Assembly: GCA_008360975.2 (NCBI GenBank)
Contig: VLJF02000046.1
Location: 1 to 64,000, forward strand
Reading direction: 5' to 3'
Length of the DNA: 64,000 bases
Source of the DNA: Lichenostomus cassidix
Taxonomy: Eukaryota; Chordata; Aves; Passeriformes; Meliphagidae
The number at the start of each line of letters is the position of its first letter. The first letter of the stretch is position 1. Shown here piece after piece: positions 11,240-22,400 of this stretch. A program made the translations under genes and the position numbers. Under the pieces are notes generated by a model. That model had not been told where the DNA came from. It saw nothing but the letters and a program-made list of their open reading frames with translations, and searched no databases.

Positions 11240-13188
11240 TCACTGCTTTTCTGGCCCCGCCGTGGGTTGGTGGCGCTCAGGTGGGGGCTCCAGGAGGGTC
11301 TCGATGGCGCTGGAGGGAAGGGAGAGCAAAGGGGAGGTCAGGGGGACCTGGGGAAGGTGCGGGGGCAGACCCCTAGAATTTGGGGGTGAGGATGTCATAC
11401 CGAAGGCGCCCCCTTATGGCCCGGCGGTGGCATCGCAGCATCCAGAGGAGGGGGTCCTCCAGCGGGCCTGGGGGGGGCAGGTGTCACAAAGGGTGGCAGT
11501 CCCACAAGTGCTCCTCTGACCCACAGGTGACTTCCTGATCCTGAAGTACCCCCCAACCCACAAGTGCCTACCAGTGACCCCCCAGCCTCGCATGTGGCCC
11601 CCTGACCCACAACTGCCCCCCTAGCCCTACAAAGGACCCCCGTGGCTCACATGTGCCTCCCAGCCCTGCAAAGGCACCTCCAGCCTTATAAGTGTCCCCC
11701 AGCCCTAAAAATGACTTCCTGACCCACAAGGATACCTCCAGCCCCACAAAATGTTCCCATGATGTACAAATTACCTCCCTGGCCCCCCACAAGTGCCCCC
11801 TAGCCCCCCAACGGCACCTTCAGCCCTCCAAGTGTCCCCATGACCCACAACAGCTCCCCCAGTGCCTCACCCAGTGACTGCTGGGACAGCGTCCCCTGCA
11901 GGGCGTCACGGGGGCTGCACCTGATTGGCTGTGGCGCCTTCGGGGGGGCACGTGACCTCGAGCCCAGCGCCCCCTGCTGCAGGGGCTCAGGGAACACCTC
12001 CCTTGCAGGCTGCAGAGCATCCTGGGAGTCACGTGATTTCCAATATGGTGCACACCACAGGGCGCCAAGGCAGTCGTGTGGCCCCCACCATGGCTGCTGC
12101 CGCAAAGGTTCACGGGAGTCTCGCTTCCCACAGGGTGGCGCTCCCTGGCGCAGAGATGTGCAATGGCTGCTGCTGATTGGCCAGAGGGCCTCAGGGGAGT
12201 CACGTGACTGTGAGTATAGCGCCCCCTGCAGGGACTCCAGAGAGCTGCTCGTCCTTGGCCAGAGGGCCTCGTGGGAGTCATGTGACCCCCAACATGGCTC
12301 CTGCCGCAAGGGTTCCTGGGAGCCATGCTGGGGTGAAGATTTCTCCTGCTGCAGGGGATTGCAGAAGTGGCTCCTGATTGGCTCAGGGGGGTCACGTGAC
12401 TCCCAGGGCAGTGGCCCCTGCGGGGCCCCGAGGGGGTCATGTGACATCCTCCGTGGCACCCCCTGCAGGCCACCCTGGGAAGCAGCAGAGTCCAGCAGGG
12501 CCCTGCCCACCAAGGGCGCGTCCAGCGCTGGCTCCTCCCCTCGGCAGCGCCTCAAGCGCCATCGAACGAGGGGGTCATCGAGGGTGGAGCTGGAGGGGGC
12601 GGAGCCAAGCAGAGGCTTCGCCCTCTCTAGCCCGCGGGGGCGGGGCCTGAGCAGGGCCTGGCTGCAGGGGAGGACAGGGTTGGGGGAGGGCGAGGACCCC
12701 CGAAATGCTGAGCCTGCACCGCCCCCGCGGGGGTTGGGGGTCTCGGGAGACATTTGGGGGCTAACGGGAGCGCATTTATGGGCGGAATGGGGGACCGGGA
12801 CATCACCTGGGAGTGGCTGGGTTAGTTGGGGGTCCCCGGGGCGCTCTTGGGGAGCACCTGGGGCAGAGGAGAGAATTGGGAGGCAGATAGGAGTCTGGAG
12901 CGGCATTTGGGGGTCTGGGGAGCACCTGGACTCCGGGGCAACACTTAGGGGACGGAGGGGAGACAGATGAGGGTCCCAAGGGCACCTGGGGGTCCCGGGG
13001 AAACTCGGGGATCTCGAGGGGCGCTTGAGGCCGGAGTGCTCTCCCACCTCCTTTGCACCAACCGCTCCGTTCGCTGCTCCAGGCTGAGCCTCTGCGGGAG
13101 AGACGCGGGGAGTGACGCGGGGCCCTCCGAGTCCCCCAGTTCCCCCCACACCGTCCCCTCGGGACCCCTCCGGCCTCACCCGCTCCAT
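11240..13188 (-). CDS. Unrecognised small gene, five exons, 125 aa
   Basis: Minus-strand exons 13188-13180, 13091-13048, 12661-12474, 11467-11401 and 11309-11240 join in phase to one 125-residue frame ending in TGA (11242-11240). Splice sites are GTGAGG, GTGGGA, GTGGCC and GTATGA donors with good pyrimidine-rich acceptors. The product starts MERRLSLEQRTERLVQR, a short charged leucine-heptad-like helix. It continues with Arg- and Leu-rich stretches (LDDPLVRWRLRRC, DPLLWMLRCHRRAIRGRL) and ends in a Pro-rich tail. There is no signal peptide or membrane segment. It starts inside a CpG-island promoter. I do not recognise the family. The third donor is weak, so exon 3 may end elsewhere. Confidence 0.55.
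11890..12470. promoter_or_regulatory. Array of E-box, CCAAT and CTCF-like core motifs in intron 3 of the five-exon gene
   Basis: Degenerate tandem repeats carry CACGTGA or CATGTGA E-boxes at about 11949, 12031, 12201, 12278, 12393 and 12438. Inverted CCAAT boxes (CTGATTGGC) lie at 11921, 12172 and 12374, and GCGCCCCCTGC-like cores at about 11967, 12219 and 12455. CAACATGGCTCC-type YY1-like motifs lie at 12088 and 12290. The pattern suggests a regulatory or insulator cluster, which is inference from motifs only. Confidence 0.45.
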
Positions 13189-13330
13189 CGCCCGCGCTCT
13201 CTATGGCCCCGCCCCAGCGCCCCGAGATCGGGCGCTGATTGGTCGAGGGCGGGGACGGGCGGACGCTGTGGCCAATGGGAGGCGGGGGAGGGGAAAGGCG
13301 GGAAGCGGCGGCGCCGAGCGCGGGGGGAGG
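13189..13330. promoter_or_regulatory. CpG-island promoter of the five-exon gene, possibly bidirectional
   Basis: The segment is dense in CpG and GC boxes, with an inverted CCAAT box (GATTGG, 13237-13242) and a direct one (CCAATGGG, 13272-13279). It lies immediately upstream of the minus-strand ATG at 13188. The direction of any plus-strand transcript is not supported by a clear exon. Confidence 0.55.
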
Positions 13331-13339
13331 GTGGGGATT

Positions 13340-13800
13340 CGTGGAAGGGCTTAGAGGTTCCTGGAGAGGATTTGGGAATTCCCCGGAGGGATCTGAGGGC
13401 TCTAAGGGGACTGGGGGAGTCTCTGGAGGGGTATATGGGGGTCCCTGGAGGGGTTTGTGGGTCTGAGAGGGCTGAGGGATGCGCAGGGAGGTTTGGGGGT
13501 CACTGGGGTGGTTTTGAGGGTCCCCGAGAGGTTTTGGGATCCCCGGGGGAGAATTTTCAGGGGGAAATTGGTGTGCTTCTGGGTATCTTAGGGGGAATTG
13601 GGGGGTCCAGGAGTGCTAAGGGGGTCCGCATGTGGTTTGGGAGATCCTTGGGGGCAGTTAAAGTGGCAGCTGTGATCACAGTGATTGACACCCCCAATTT
13701 TCCCCATGGACCACCCAAATCTCTAGAAATCCCAAACCCTCCCACGGCTCTGCAAGCCCCGCCGGGACTCTCTCAGCTCCACTTAGATCTGTAACCCCTC
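13340..13800. repeat. G-rich degenerate repeat
   Basis: Phrases such as GGGGGTCCCTGGAGGGG recur irregularly after the CpG promoter. Open frames here reflect the skewed composition and are not taken as genes. Confidence 0.35.
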
Positions 13801-13814
13801 CCCCAGGGGAATGA

Positions 13815-14580
13815 TACCAAAATTGGCTGGAAGATAAAATTTCTAACACAATTTGAAGCATTAGAAAGCAGGCATTCTTTATCAGTTCAGGACACACTGA
13901 AGGATTTCTCCTTTAATCTGATGTGTGTGGTGAAAATTTACAACAGGGGGTATGGTCCTGGAGGGACCAAGAAAGGATCTCTGCTGATTGTATTAGTGAA
14001 ATGGGTCCATATTACAGATGACCTTTCCTTGAACTTTTTCCCTGGCTGCTGCTTCTTGTTATGTAACTTGCCAAAACCCCGCCTAAATTCCTCATTACCC
14101 GCGGTTTTAAACTCGTGATTTTTACAATGGTATGGCAAAAACACTTTATTGTAAAAATCTAGGGTTTTCAAACTGTTAGTTTGTTATGAGTTTACATACT
14201 TGTGAGGCACAACAAATGTGCTTAACTATCATAGATCACAATAGGAACAGGGATCCGATGTAATTAACTACGAGCCCCACAGTGTGAACACTGATTGACT
14301 CTAGTAATTGTTTTGCAATTATGTAACTTCTTTTTCACCCCTAGTTTAGCTGAGTCATTCCCAGAATGCTTTTCTAGTTAGCCAAAGTAACAGAAGCGAG
14401 CAAGGATTTTACAAGGGCAGCAAGGCCCTCACTTGCAAGGTTTTTCTGCTCCTCAACAATTACCTATTTCTCCACTGGTTCCAGCTATGTTTATCATCCT
14501 GTGTGCATACCTTTACATCCTTGTATCTTTTTTTGCCAGTTGATCTTTAAGCTCCATCCAGCAACGTCAGGGGAACTGAA
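13815..14580 (-). repeat. Probable LTR or ERV-derived segment
   Basis: On the minus strand the end of the segment carries AATAAAGAATGCC, an LTR-like poly(A) region, and the interval is AT-richer than its surroundings. No clear TG-CA ends or target duplication were found. Confidence 0.3.
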
Positions 14581-15312
14581 AATTTCTCTTTTCTATGTCA
14601 TTTATCAGGAACCCCAAAACCCTTCCAGGGACCTCAGATCTGCCCCAGGGACCATCTCCCTGCAGGGACCTTGTGATTTGGGAAGTCGAGAGGGCTGAGG
14701 GGATCCCTGGGTGGTTTTGGGGGTCCCTGGATGGGCTTGGGGGGGGTCTCTGTCTCTGGGTGATTTTGAGGATCTCTGGGGGGTTCAGGGATTCCCCATT
14801 TTTATTGTCTTCATTTTAAGGCAAAAGCCCTTTAATTCCCTGTTTTCTGTTGTCTCTCCTTGCTCCAGCTGGTTTTCTTCAGCTTTTTCAAGCATTTGGG
14901 CCAGAATTTCCCATTCCCTGGAATTCCCCACTGAGACATGGATCATTAATTTTGGGTAAAAAACATCCGGATTTGGGTCTGTCCTTCCCCCAGGAACATG
15001 GGGTCAGAGCATGCCATGGGGGCAGTGATTCTGGGAGTTCCGGGAAGTTTGGAGGATCGCAGTAGGTCCCATACCTGTTGTGACATCCCTGTGGCACTCA
15101 CACCTGTCACGACGTCCCTGTGGCACTCACCTCTATCACAATGTCCCTTTGGGTTCCACTCCTGTCATGTCCCATCAGTGACAGGATCCAGCTGCCAGTT
15201 CCCAAATTCTCTGGAAGTGTAGGTCATGCCCCCTTGGCCCCTCCCCCCTATTCTGAAATTCTGTGGAATTTGCCCAACTGCATTTTTTGGCTGTGGCTGA
15301 ACCCCATTAGGG

Positions 15313-15384
15313 TATAAAAAGAGTGATTTTGGGACAAACACTCTGTGTCTACAGGGTCCTGGGAATTCAGGAGCTGAGGGGCCG
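15313..15384 (+). promoter_or_regulatory. TATA box and non-coding first exon of the FCGBP-like gene
   Basis: A good TATA box (TATAAAAA, 15313-15320) lies upstream of a likely start near 15343. The presumed 5' UTR exon ends at 15384 with a strong donor (GTGAGT). The matching acceptor is at 16431-16432 (pyrimidine tract then CAG), two bases before the ATG codon at 16435. The transcription start is inferred from TATA spacing. Confidence 0.6.
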
Positions 15385-15399
15385 GTGAGTGAGGGAAGA

Positions 15400-16420
15400 G
15401 TGGGGAGGCTTCATTCCCTGTTTTTTCCTGGTTTTCCTTATTTTTTGGGGATGGGCAGAATTTGAGGATATTTTGTGCCCAAATTTCAGACTTTTTACCT
15501 TCCCCCTGTCCCCCCCCCCCAGTTTTATGGCTTTTGCCCCTTTTTCCCCCACAAGTTTCATAATTTTAACCCTTTTTCTTCCAAATCTTGGATTTTTAAC
15601 ACTTTCTGTGCCCAAAGTTTTAATTTTTTTGTCCATTTTTCCCCCTACAAGTCTCAGGGGTATGCCCTTTTTCTGCACTTTTGCCCCAAAGTTCATATTT
15701 TTTGCCCTTGTCATGCCCAAAATTTCTTTTGGTTTTTTTCCCTTTTTGAGGCCAAATTGAGCATCTGGGAGTGTTTGAGTTGGACAAGGTGAGTGAGGGT
15801 TTTTCCTGGATGTTGAACCCCATTTTGATAGAAATTTGGGGGATGTTGGGCAAAAAAAACCCCATTTTTGACCGAAATTGGAGGGATTTGGGGCAAAATT
15901 CATCCTTTTCATAAAGTTTTAGTGTGGATTTGGTGGAAATAGGGTATTTGAGGTGGCATCAAGGGGAGGGATTGACGAGGGAGGGCGTTACCATCATTTT
16001 AATCCCATTTTGACACAAAACTAGGCGATTTGGGTTTAAATTCACCTGGTTTTGGAGTGAATCTGATAGAAGTGGGAACTTTGGTGTGGCCTGAAGGTGT
16101 GGAGAGAGGACAGGGGGAGGGATCATTGCTTCGGCTGTTTAATTACATTTTGACCCAAACTGGGGGGATTTGGGAGAAAAAAAAATTGACCAAAATTTGG
16201 GGAATTTTGGACAGAATTCATAGTGTTTGGAATGTTTTGGGGTAGACCTGGGGGCACTGGGGCCAAAATAAGCCCCAGGAGGTTGCCATGGGTGAACAAA
16301 TGCATTTTGGGGTAATCAAAGGCATTTGGGGGTAATTTGGGGGTTATGTGAGGGTTCTGGAGGCAACTCTGGGCTCGCATGGAGTTTTCCCATAAAATAA
16401 CAATTTTTAATAATTTTGGG
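15400..16420. repeat. Intron 1 of the FCGBP-like gene: degenerate repeats
   Basis: Phrases like CCCATTTTGACC, GGGGGATTTGGGGCAAAA and their variants recur from about 15,800 to 16,330, after a pyrimidine-rich stretch. No exon-like sequence was seen. Confidence 0.4.
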
Positions 16421-16432
16421 TGTTTTTCACAG

Positions 16433-16477
16433 CAATGGCACTGGGCAGGACCTGGTGGCTCCTCCTTCCCTTCTGTG
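16433..16477 (+). CDS. FCGBP: FCGBP-like exon 2: translation start and signal peptide
   Basis: The ATG at 16435 begins MALGRTWWLLLPFC, and the last codon is completed across a phase-1 intron by the next exon to give an ALSSA-type signal cleavage region. A hydrophobic WWLLLPF core after an arginine is a standard secretory signal. The acceptor is at 16431-16432 and the donor GTAAGC begins at 16478. The following intron is the longest in the gene (3.0 kb). Confidence 0.8.
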
Positions 16478-19400
16478 GTAAGCAAACCCCTGTTTTCCAC
16501 ACAAAAGCCCCAAATTTCCTGGACTGTGTACTTATTTCCAGGCTCTTTAGTACAGAATATGAAATCTTGAATCCCTGGGTTTGTTTTTCCCAGAAAATTC
16601 CCTTGTTCCCTCATTTTGCATTTTCTCCAACAACCTCCCAGCTGAAGATTTATTATTTTTTACCAAAAAAACCCTTTTAAAATACTTTTCTTTTTAAATC
16701 AGAAAGCCTTCAGAATATTCTCTTTTCTTAATGAACCTCCCCATTAATTTTCAGGAAAAACTCATTTTTTCCTCATTTTCTACAGAAAAAAAAAGTGCAT
16801 TTCGTCTTGGTTATTTTGGGTTTATTTTTTTGTTATGTTGTTTTGGTGTTTTTTGAGGTAATATTCTAATGACCAATTTTGGTGCTTTTCCAGGAAAAAC
16901 ACCCAAGAGCTATATGCTGGAATTGTACTTTTTTCATGAAAAAAGTCTATTTTTAGAAGGTTTTTTATGAAAAATATCTTTTATTTGCTCAATTTTAATA
17001 AAAACAATTGGTTCTTAAGGGAAAAAAATCCCCTGTATTCTTTATTTTCCTGACTTTTTTCAAATTTTCGTGAAAAACCCTATCAATCCTATTTTTATGT
17101 AGTATGTTAGAGATAAACCCTTTTGTACCCTTAATATTTCTTTGTTTGTGCCTTATTTTTCTTCTTCTTCTTTTTATTTTTTTTTTAAATTTTTAATTTA
17201 TTAGGGGGAAAAAGCCCTCTTGAACTCTGTTTTTGGTTTGGGATATTTTTAAAGAAAAAAACCTCATTCATTCTATTTTAATTTTTAAAATCCAGGTTGT
17301 TTATTTCCCTGTTGATTTTTCTTCAAAGTCATACTTCTTTAAAAAAACCCCTTTAAAATATTATTTCAGAACCCCCCCCTTTATTCCCACTCTTTATTTG
17401 CAGTCAAACCTCATTATTCCCTATTTTTTCCCCAAAACACCCAAATTGCATTTTTTCAGAAAAAATCATCATAATTATCTTTTTTTACCCAACACCCCCA
17501 ATTCTGTTTTTTTAAATTAAAAAAACCTTATCATGAACTTTGTTATGTATCAAGTTTTAATAAATTTTTATTACATTTTCATGGTTTTTTCCCCAACAAT
17601 CTCAAAGATTCCTTATTTATTTATTTATTTATTTAATCAGAAGAAGAAACCCACTCTTTTTAATCTGTTTTGGGGCAAAAAAAGAGCTTTTTTGTTGTTT
17701 TGCAGCATTAAAAATCTCTGAAAATCTTTTTTTGATTCTTTAAAAATATCTTTTGTTTCGTTTTAATTTTATATATTTTTATATATATATTTAAAGCTAT
17801 ACAAAATAGTAAAAATGTTAATTAGCTAATAATAATATTAAATAGTATAATTGAATGACATAATATTGATTAATAGGACATTAATTGCTGATTAATACTT
17901 ATCTATATTTTTATATATTGTGGATATATTAATTTTATCTGTACACTACTATAGTTATATATGAATGTATAATAAAATCTCTGCTGTAATTATATAAAAA
18001 TACAACATGATATATTCTATAATTGTGCAGCTATTACTCTTGATTTGCATTTTTAGTAAAAATTTAGAGAATTCAGTATAAAATTGTTTCAAATTTTATA
18101 TGGATGTATAAAAGTGAAATATAAAAATATGTAATAGATGTTATATTAATTTAATATGTGTGTATTTATTAATACAGCACACTATATATTTATATTATAT
18201 GTAACTATATCTAATTATTGAGAGGTAATTATAAAAAGAATAGATCTAAATTACTGTAAATATAATTATGTGCAATTCTACTCTATTTACTTTTTTTTAC
18301 CATGTAGTATGACATAGAGTTGCATGATATTAATGACATTATTGTATTGTAATGTATTGTAATTGTATGCAGTTTATGAATAATATATATTTATATATAA
18401 TAATGATATATTATTTTATGTTATTATGTAATAACCGTTATTATAATTGATATATTAAATATTGTATATTATAATACAATATAGTATAATATAATGGTAT
18501 ATTAATTCAGTTCTGTTCTCTAATGGTCTCTAATATATTCTCTACCAATCTAATTCTTCTTCTTAGTGCTTATTTTTGTTTGATTTTGACCATTTTTTTC
18601 TCAAGCCATTTCTATGAAAACAAGTAAAATTATTTTAAATCATTATCTGTATAACTTTATAGAAAAAATATAAATAATCTGCTGTTCTTGATTATTATAA
18701 AAATAAAATGTTAATTTATTGTCTACTATGATTAATACTAAAATAAATAATAAAATAACTACAGCAGTTATTATCATATTACTTTGTTTTTAATACTTCT
18801 AGATATGGATTTGTTATTTGCTGGTATTTCTATTAAAATTAGGTGCAAAATAATAGAAAAAATATTACTATATATTTAAATATAGGTATTGTATCTAATT
18901 AGTTGTTATGTATAATTAATTGTGTTATAATTAGTTGATATGTATAATAATAACATAGAAAACTATATAACTAAGTTATATGCTGGACAACAATACAATA
19001 TAATATAGGTTAAAAAGGTAATTAACAAGTTTTTACTAATATATGAGTTCTATATTATTAATATATTATCAGTAGGGTAATAATCAGTAACATATCAATG
19101 TATATTACCTAATAGTATTAATATATCAGCATTATAGGATTTATTAATATAAATATGTAATAATATTGTGATATTAAGGAATGGTAAATTATTTTATGTA
19201 ATTATTGTTATAATATAATTATTCAGCACTATGTCATATTATGAACACATTATATATTAATATTAATTTATTATTCATATACTATTATTTATAGTTTATT
19301 TAAATATCATTTAGTAATATAACAAACTGTAAATATAATTTCTACTATGATTATATATAAAATTGACTCTATAAATTAGATACTGCAGTCATATCTTTAA

Positions 19401-22400
19401 TGAAATTTATATACAATTCCTACTATTATTCTATACAAAACACATGTAAAATTTATATAAAAATTAATCAAGACCCCCTTTTTTCCCCATTTTCCCAGCT
19501 CTCTCAAGCGCCAGCTACCGGGGCCGGGAGTTCCTGGCAGTGTTCCCACAGAATGATGACGAGTCCCCCAGCGCGTCCCTGCAGCTGCTGCTCACCTCCT
19601 ACAGCCCAGCTAACACCCGGGTGTCAGTGATGCTCCGTGACGGCTCCCTCACCCGCAATGTCACCCTGGGGCCGGACGTCACTGTGCCCGTGCCCCTCCC
19701 TGCTGACCTGGAACTCGCAGGAAGCCGCATTTCTGATAAAACCTTGGTGGTCCAGGCCAGCGCCGACATCTCTGTGGTGGCCGTCAGCGCCAAGGGCTAC
19801 ACCATGGGTGCCACTGCCCTCCTGCCCTTGGAGAGTCTGGGCACCAGGTACTACTTGGTTACACCTGTTGGGAATGACACTTACGGCCTGACTGAGTTCG
19901 TGGTGGCCGCCGGCGCTGCCACCACTGCTGTCAGCATCACCACCACTGCCACTTTCCACTATGCTGGGGCCACCTATGTCCCTGGAGCTGTGCTCCGCCT
20001 GTTCCTGCAGCCCTACCACAACTTGCAGCTCCAGAGCAGCCAGGACTTCACTGGTACAGCTGTGGTGGCTGACACCCCTGTGGCTGTCCTCAGTGGCCAC
20101 ACCTGTGTCAAGGTGTCGGCTGGCTTTGACTTTGTGGTGGAGCAGCTCCTTCCGATGACAGCATGGGGGAGAAGCTACATGGTGCCACCCAACCCACTGC
20201 AGACAGACATTGACCTTGTCTATGTGGTGACGGATGAGGATAACACCATCACCTACAACACCGGGAGTGGGAATGCCACCGTGGCCATGGTGGCAGGGGA
20301 GGTGCAGACATTCGTGGTGAACCGTAACTCCCACCTGTACATCACTGCAGTGGTGGCAGTGCAGGTGGTGTTTTTCTTCGGTGGGTCATCTTGGCAAGAT
20401 CCCTTCCTCCTTGTTGTCCCACCTCTCACATCCCACTGCACTGCGTTCCGCTTCAGCGCTGTGCCTGGCCAGTATAACCATGCCATCCTCATTGCACCCA
20501 CCACTGCCACTGCCACCACCACCCTCAACCATCAGCCAGACAACACCATGGTGTGGCAGGCCATTCCTGGCACAGATTTTTCCTGGGCTAGCATCACCAT
20601 GAGTGCAACAACATGGACTGCTGAGAACTCGCAGGTTCCCTTCGGGCTCCTGGTGTTTGGGTTCGAGAGTCACACTGGATACGGCTTCCCTGGGCTCTGT
20701 GCCACCCGTGAGTAGTCAGTCCATTGTTGTGTCAGCCCAGTGGTTGGGTGTTGTCTGGTTTACCATTCATGGGTTTTCCCCTTTTTTTCAGCCCCCACAT
20801 GGCTCTCCTGTGAGGATTTGGTGTGTGAAGAAAGGTGTGAGATGGTGGATGGACTACCAGAGTGTATCCAGGAGACTTTCTCCACCTGTTGGCTTGCTGG
20901 CGGGCCACACTACCGAAGTTTTGATGGAAAAACTTTTGATTTCATGGGAACGTGTGCCTATACCTTGACCACAATCTGCAATCCTGATCCCACCCTTCCT
21001 TCCTTCTCTGTTGAAGTCAAAAAGGAGGAAAAGGAGAATTCTAAAGTTTCCTCCATCAGCTCCATCATCATCCACGTTGACAACATTACAGTCACTGCAG
21101 TCCGATCGGAGAATGGGATGGTGAGGGTAAGCAAAAATCATTATAATTCCCAAATTCCAAGTAATTTTATGAAATTACATATTTAGCAATGATCTTGAGG
21201 GTCTTTTCCTAAATAACTCCAGATTTGCTGGCGTACAGGCACTTGCGTGAAGACACCTCCTATCTTGTTAAACTCCATGAATTTCCCAATTTTTATGGGT
21301 TTTGGTTGTTTTGATGGATGTTGTTGTCCTCCAGGTGAACAACCAACGCTCGCGCCTCCCCATCTCCCTCTCCCATGGGAAGCTCTACATCCGCCAGAAG
21401 GGTAAATTTATGTTGATCCAATCAAATTTCAACCTGAAGATCCTCTACAACTGGGATGATCATGTAGTGGTCAAACTTCCAGCTGCTCTTTCTGGAAAAG
21501 TCTGTGGCATGTGCGGGAACAACAATGGGGACCCCTGGGATGATGCGCTCACTCCTGATGGGAAACAGGTGTGGGATATCGTGGAGCTGGGGCAGAGCTG
21601 GAAGGTGACCAGTGAGAGTGGCCACTGCCAGGACACCTGTGACGGGGACTGTGGGCGGTGCAGATGGGACCAGGTGGTGGCATACAAGGCGGAGACATGG
21701 TGTGGGAAGTTGTCCCAACATTCTGGGCCATTCCGGCGATGTCATGATGCTATCAGTCCCAATACCTATGTGAAGAACTGTATCTACGACCTGTGTGCCA
21801 ATGAGGGACGTCGTGATGCGCTGTGCCACGCCCTCCAGGCCTATGCTGATGACTGCCAGGAGGAGGGGATCAGCATTTCTGATTGGAGGACAGTGGCGGG
21901 ATGTCGTGAGTAGAGGATGGTTGGGTGAAAATACTCCCTGGGCAGAGCCTAATTAATGTGGATCTGAAGATCCATGGGATCATGGGTTGGGAAAGGTTAT
22001 GACAGCAGATCCAAGCAGGAAATCCATGGGAATTCAGGGAGATTCCAGAAAGTCCATGTAGAAAGCCCATAAAGTCCATGGAGTCTCTAGAAAGTCTGAG
22101 CAGGAAGTCCAGGAAGCCCACAGAGACTCCAGAAAGTCCAAGTAGAAGGTCCAGGAAGTCCATGGAGACTTCAGAAAATCCATGGAGACTCCAGGATGTC
22201 TGTACAGATAGTCCAAGTAGTCTGTCCCACCATGTTCCATTCCACCCTGACTGTTGTCTCTCTCCCTGTCCAGCTCTCACTTGCCCACCCAACAGCACCT
22301 ACAGCACCTGTGGCCTTGCCTGTCCCCCCACCTGCAACATCCCTGCTGTGTCATCCAACTGTGCTGCCACCACCACCTGTGTGGACACCTGCGTGTGCCA

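Noticed and set aside
11840..12970. Plus-strand open frame of 376 codons
   Set aside because: It is the opposite strand of the same repeat and exon; no domain, no start context and skewed composition.
11800..13188. Long minus-strand open frame of 462 codons
   Set aside because: It reads through introns of the five-exon gene; the sense of its middle is a degenerate repeat in GC-rich DNA, and good splice sites fall at the exon edges.
15367..15912. Minus-strand open frame of 181 codons rich in Lys
   Set aside because: It lies in the repetitive first intron of the FCGBP-like gene, and its Lys, Phe and Gly pattern follows the repeat.
19624..20334. Minus-strand frame of 236 codons
   Set aside because: It is the antisense shadow of the IgGFc-binding exon.
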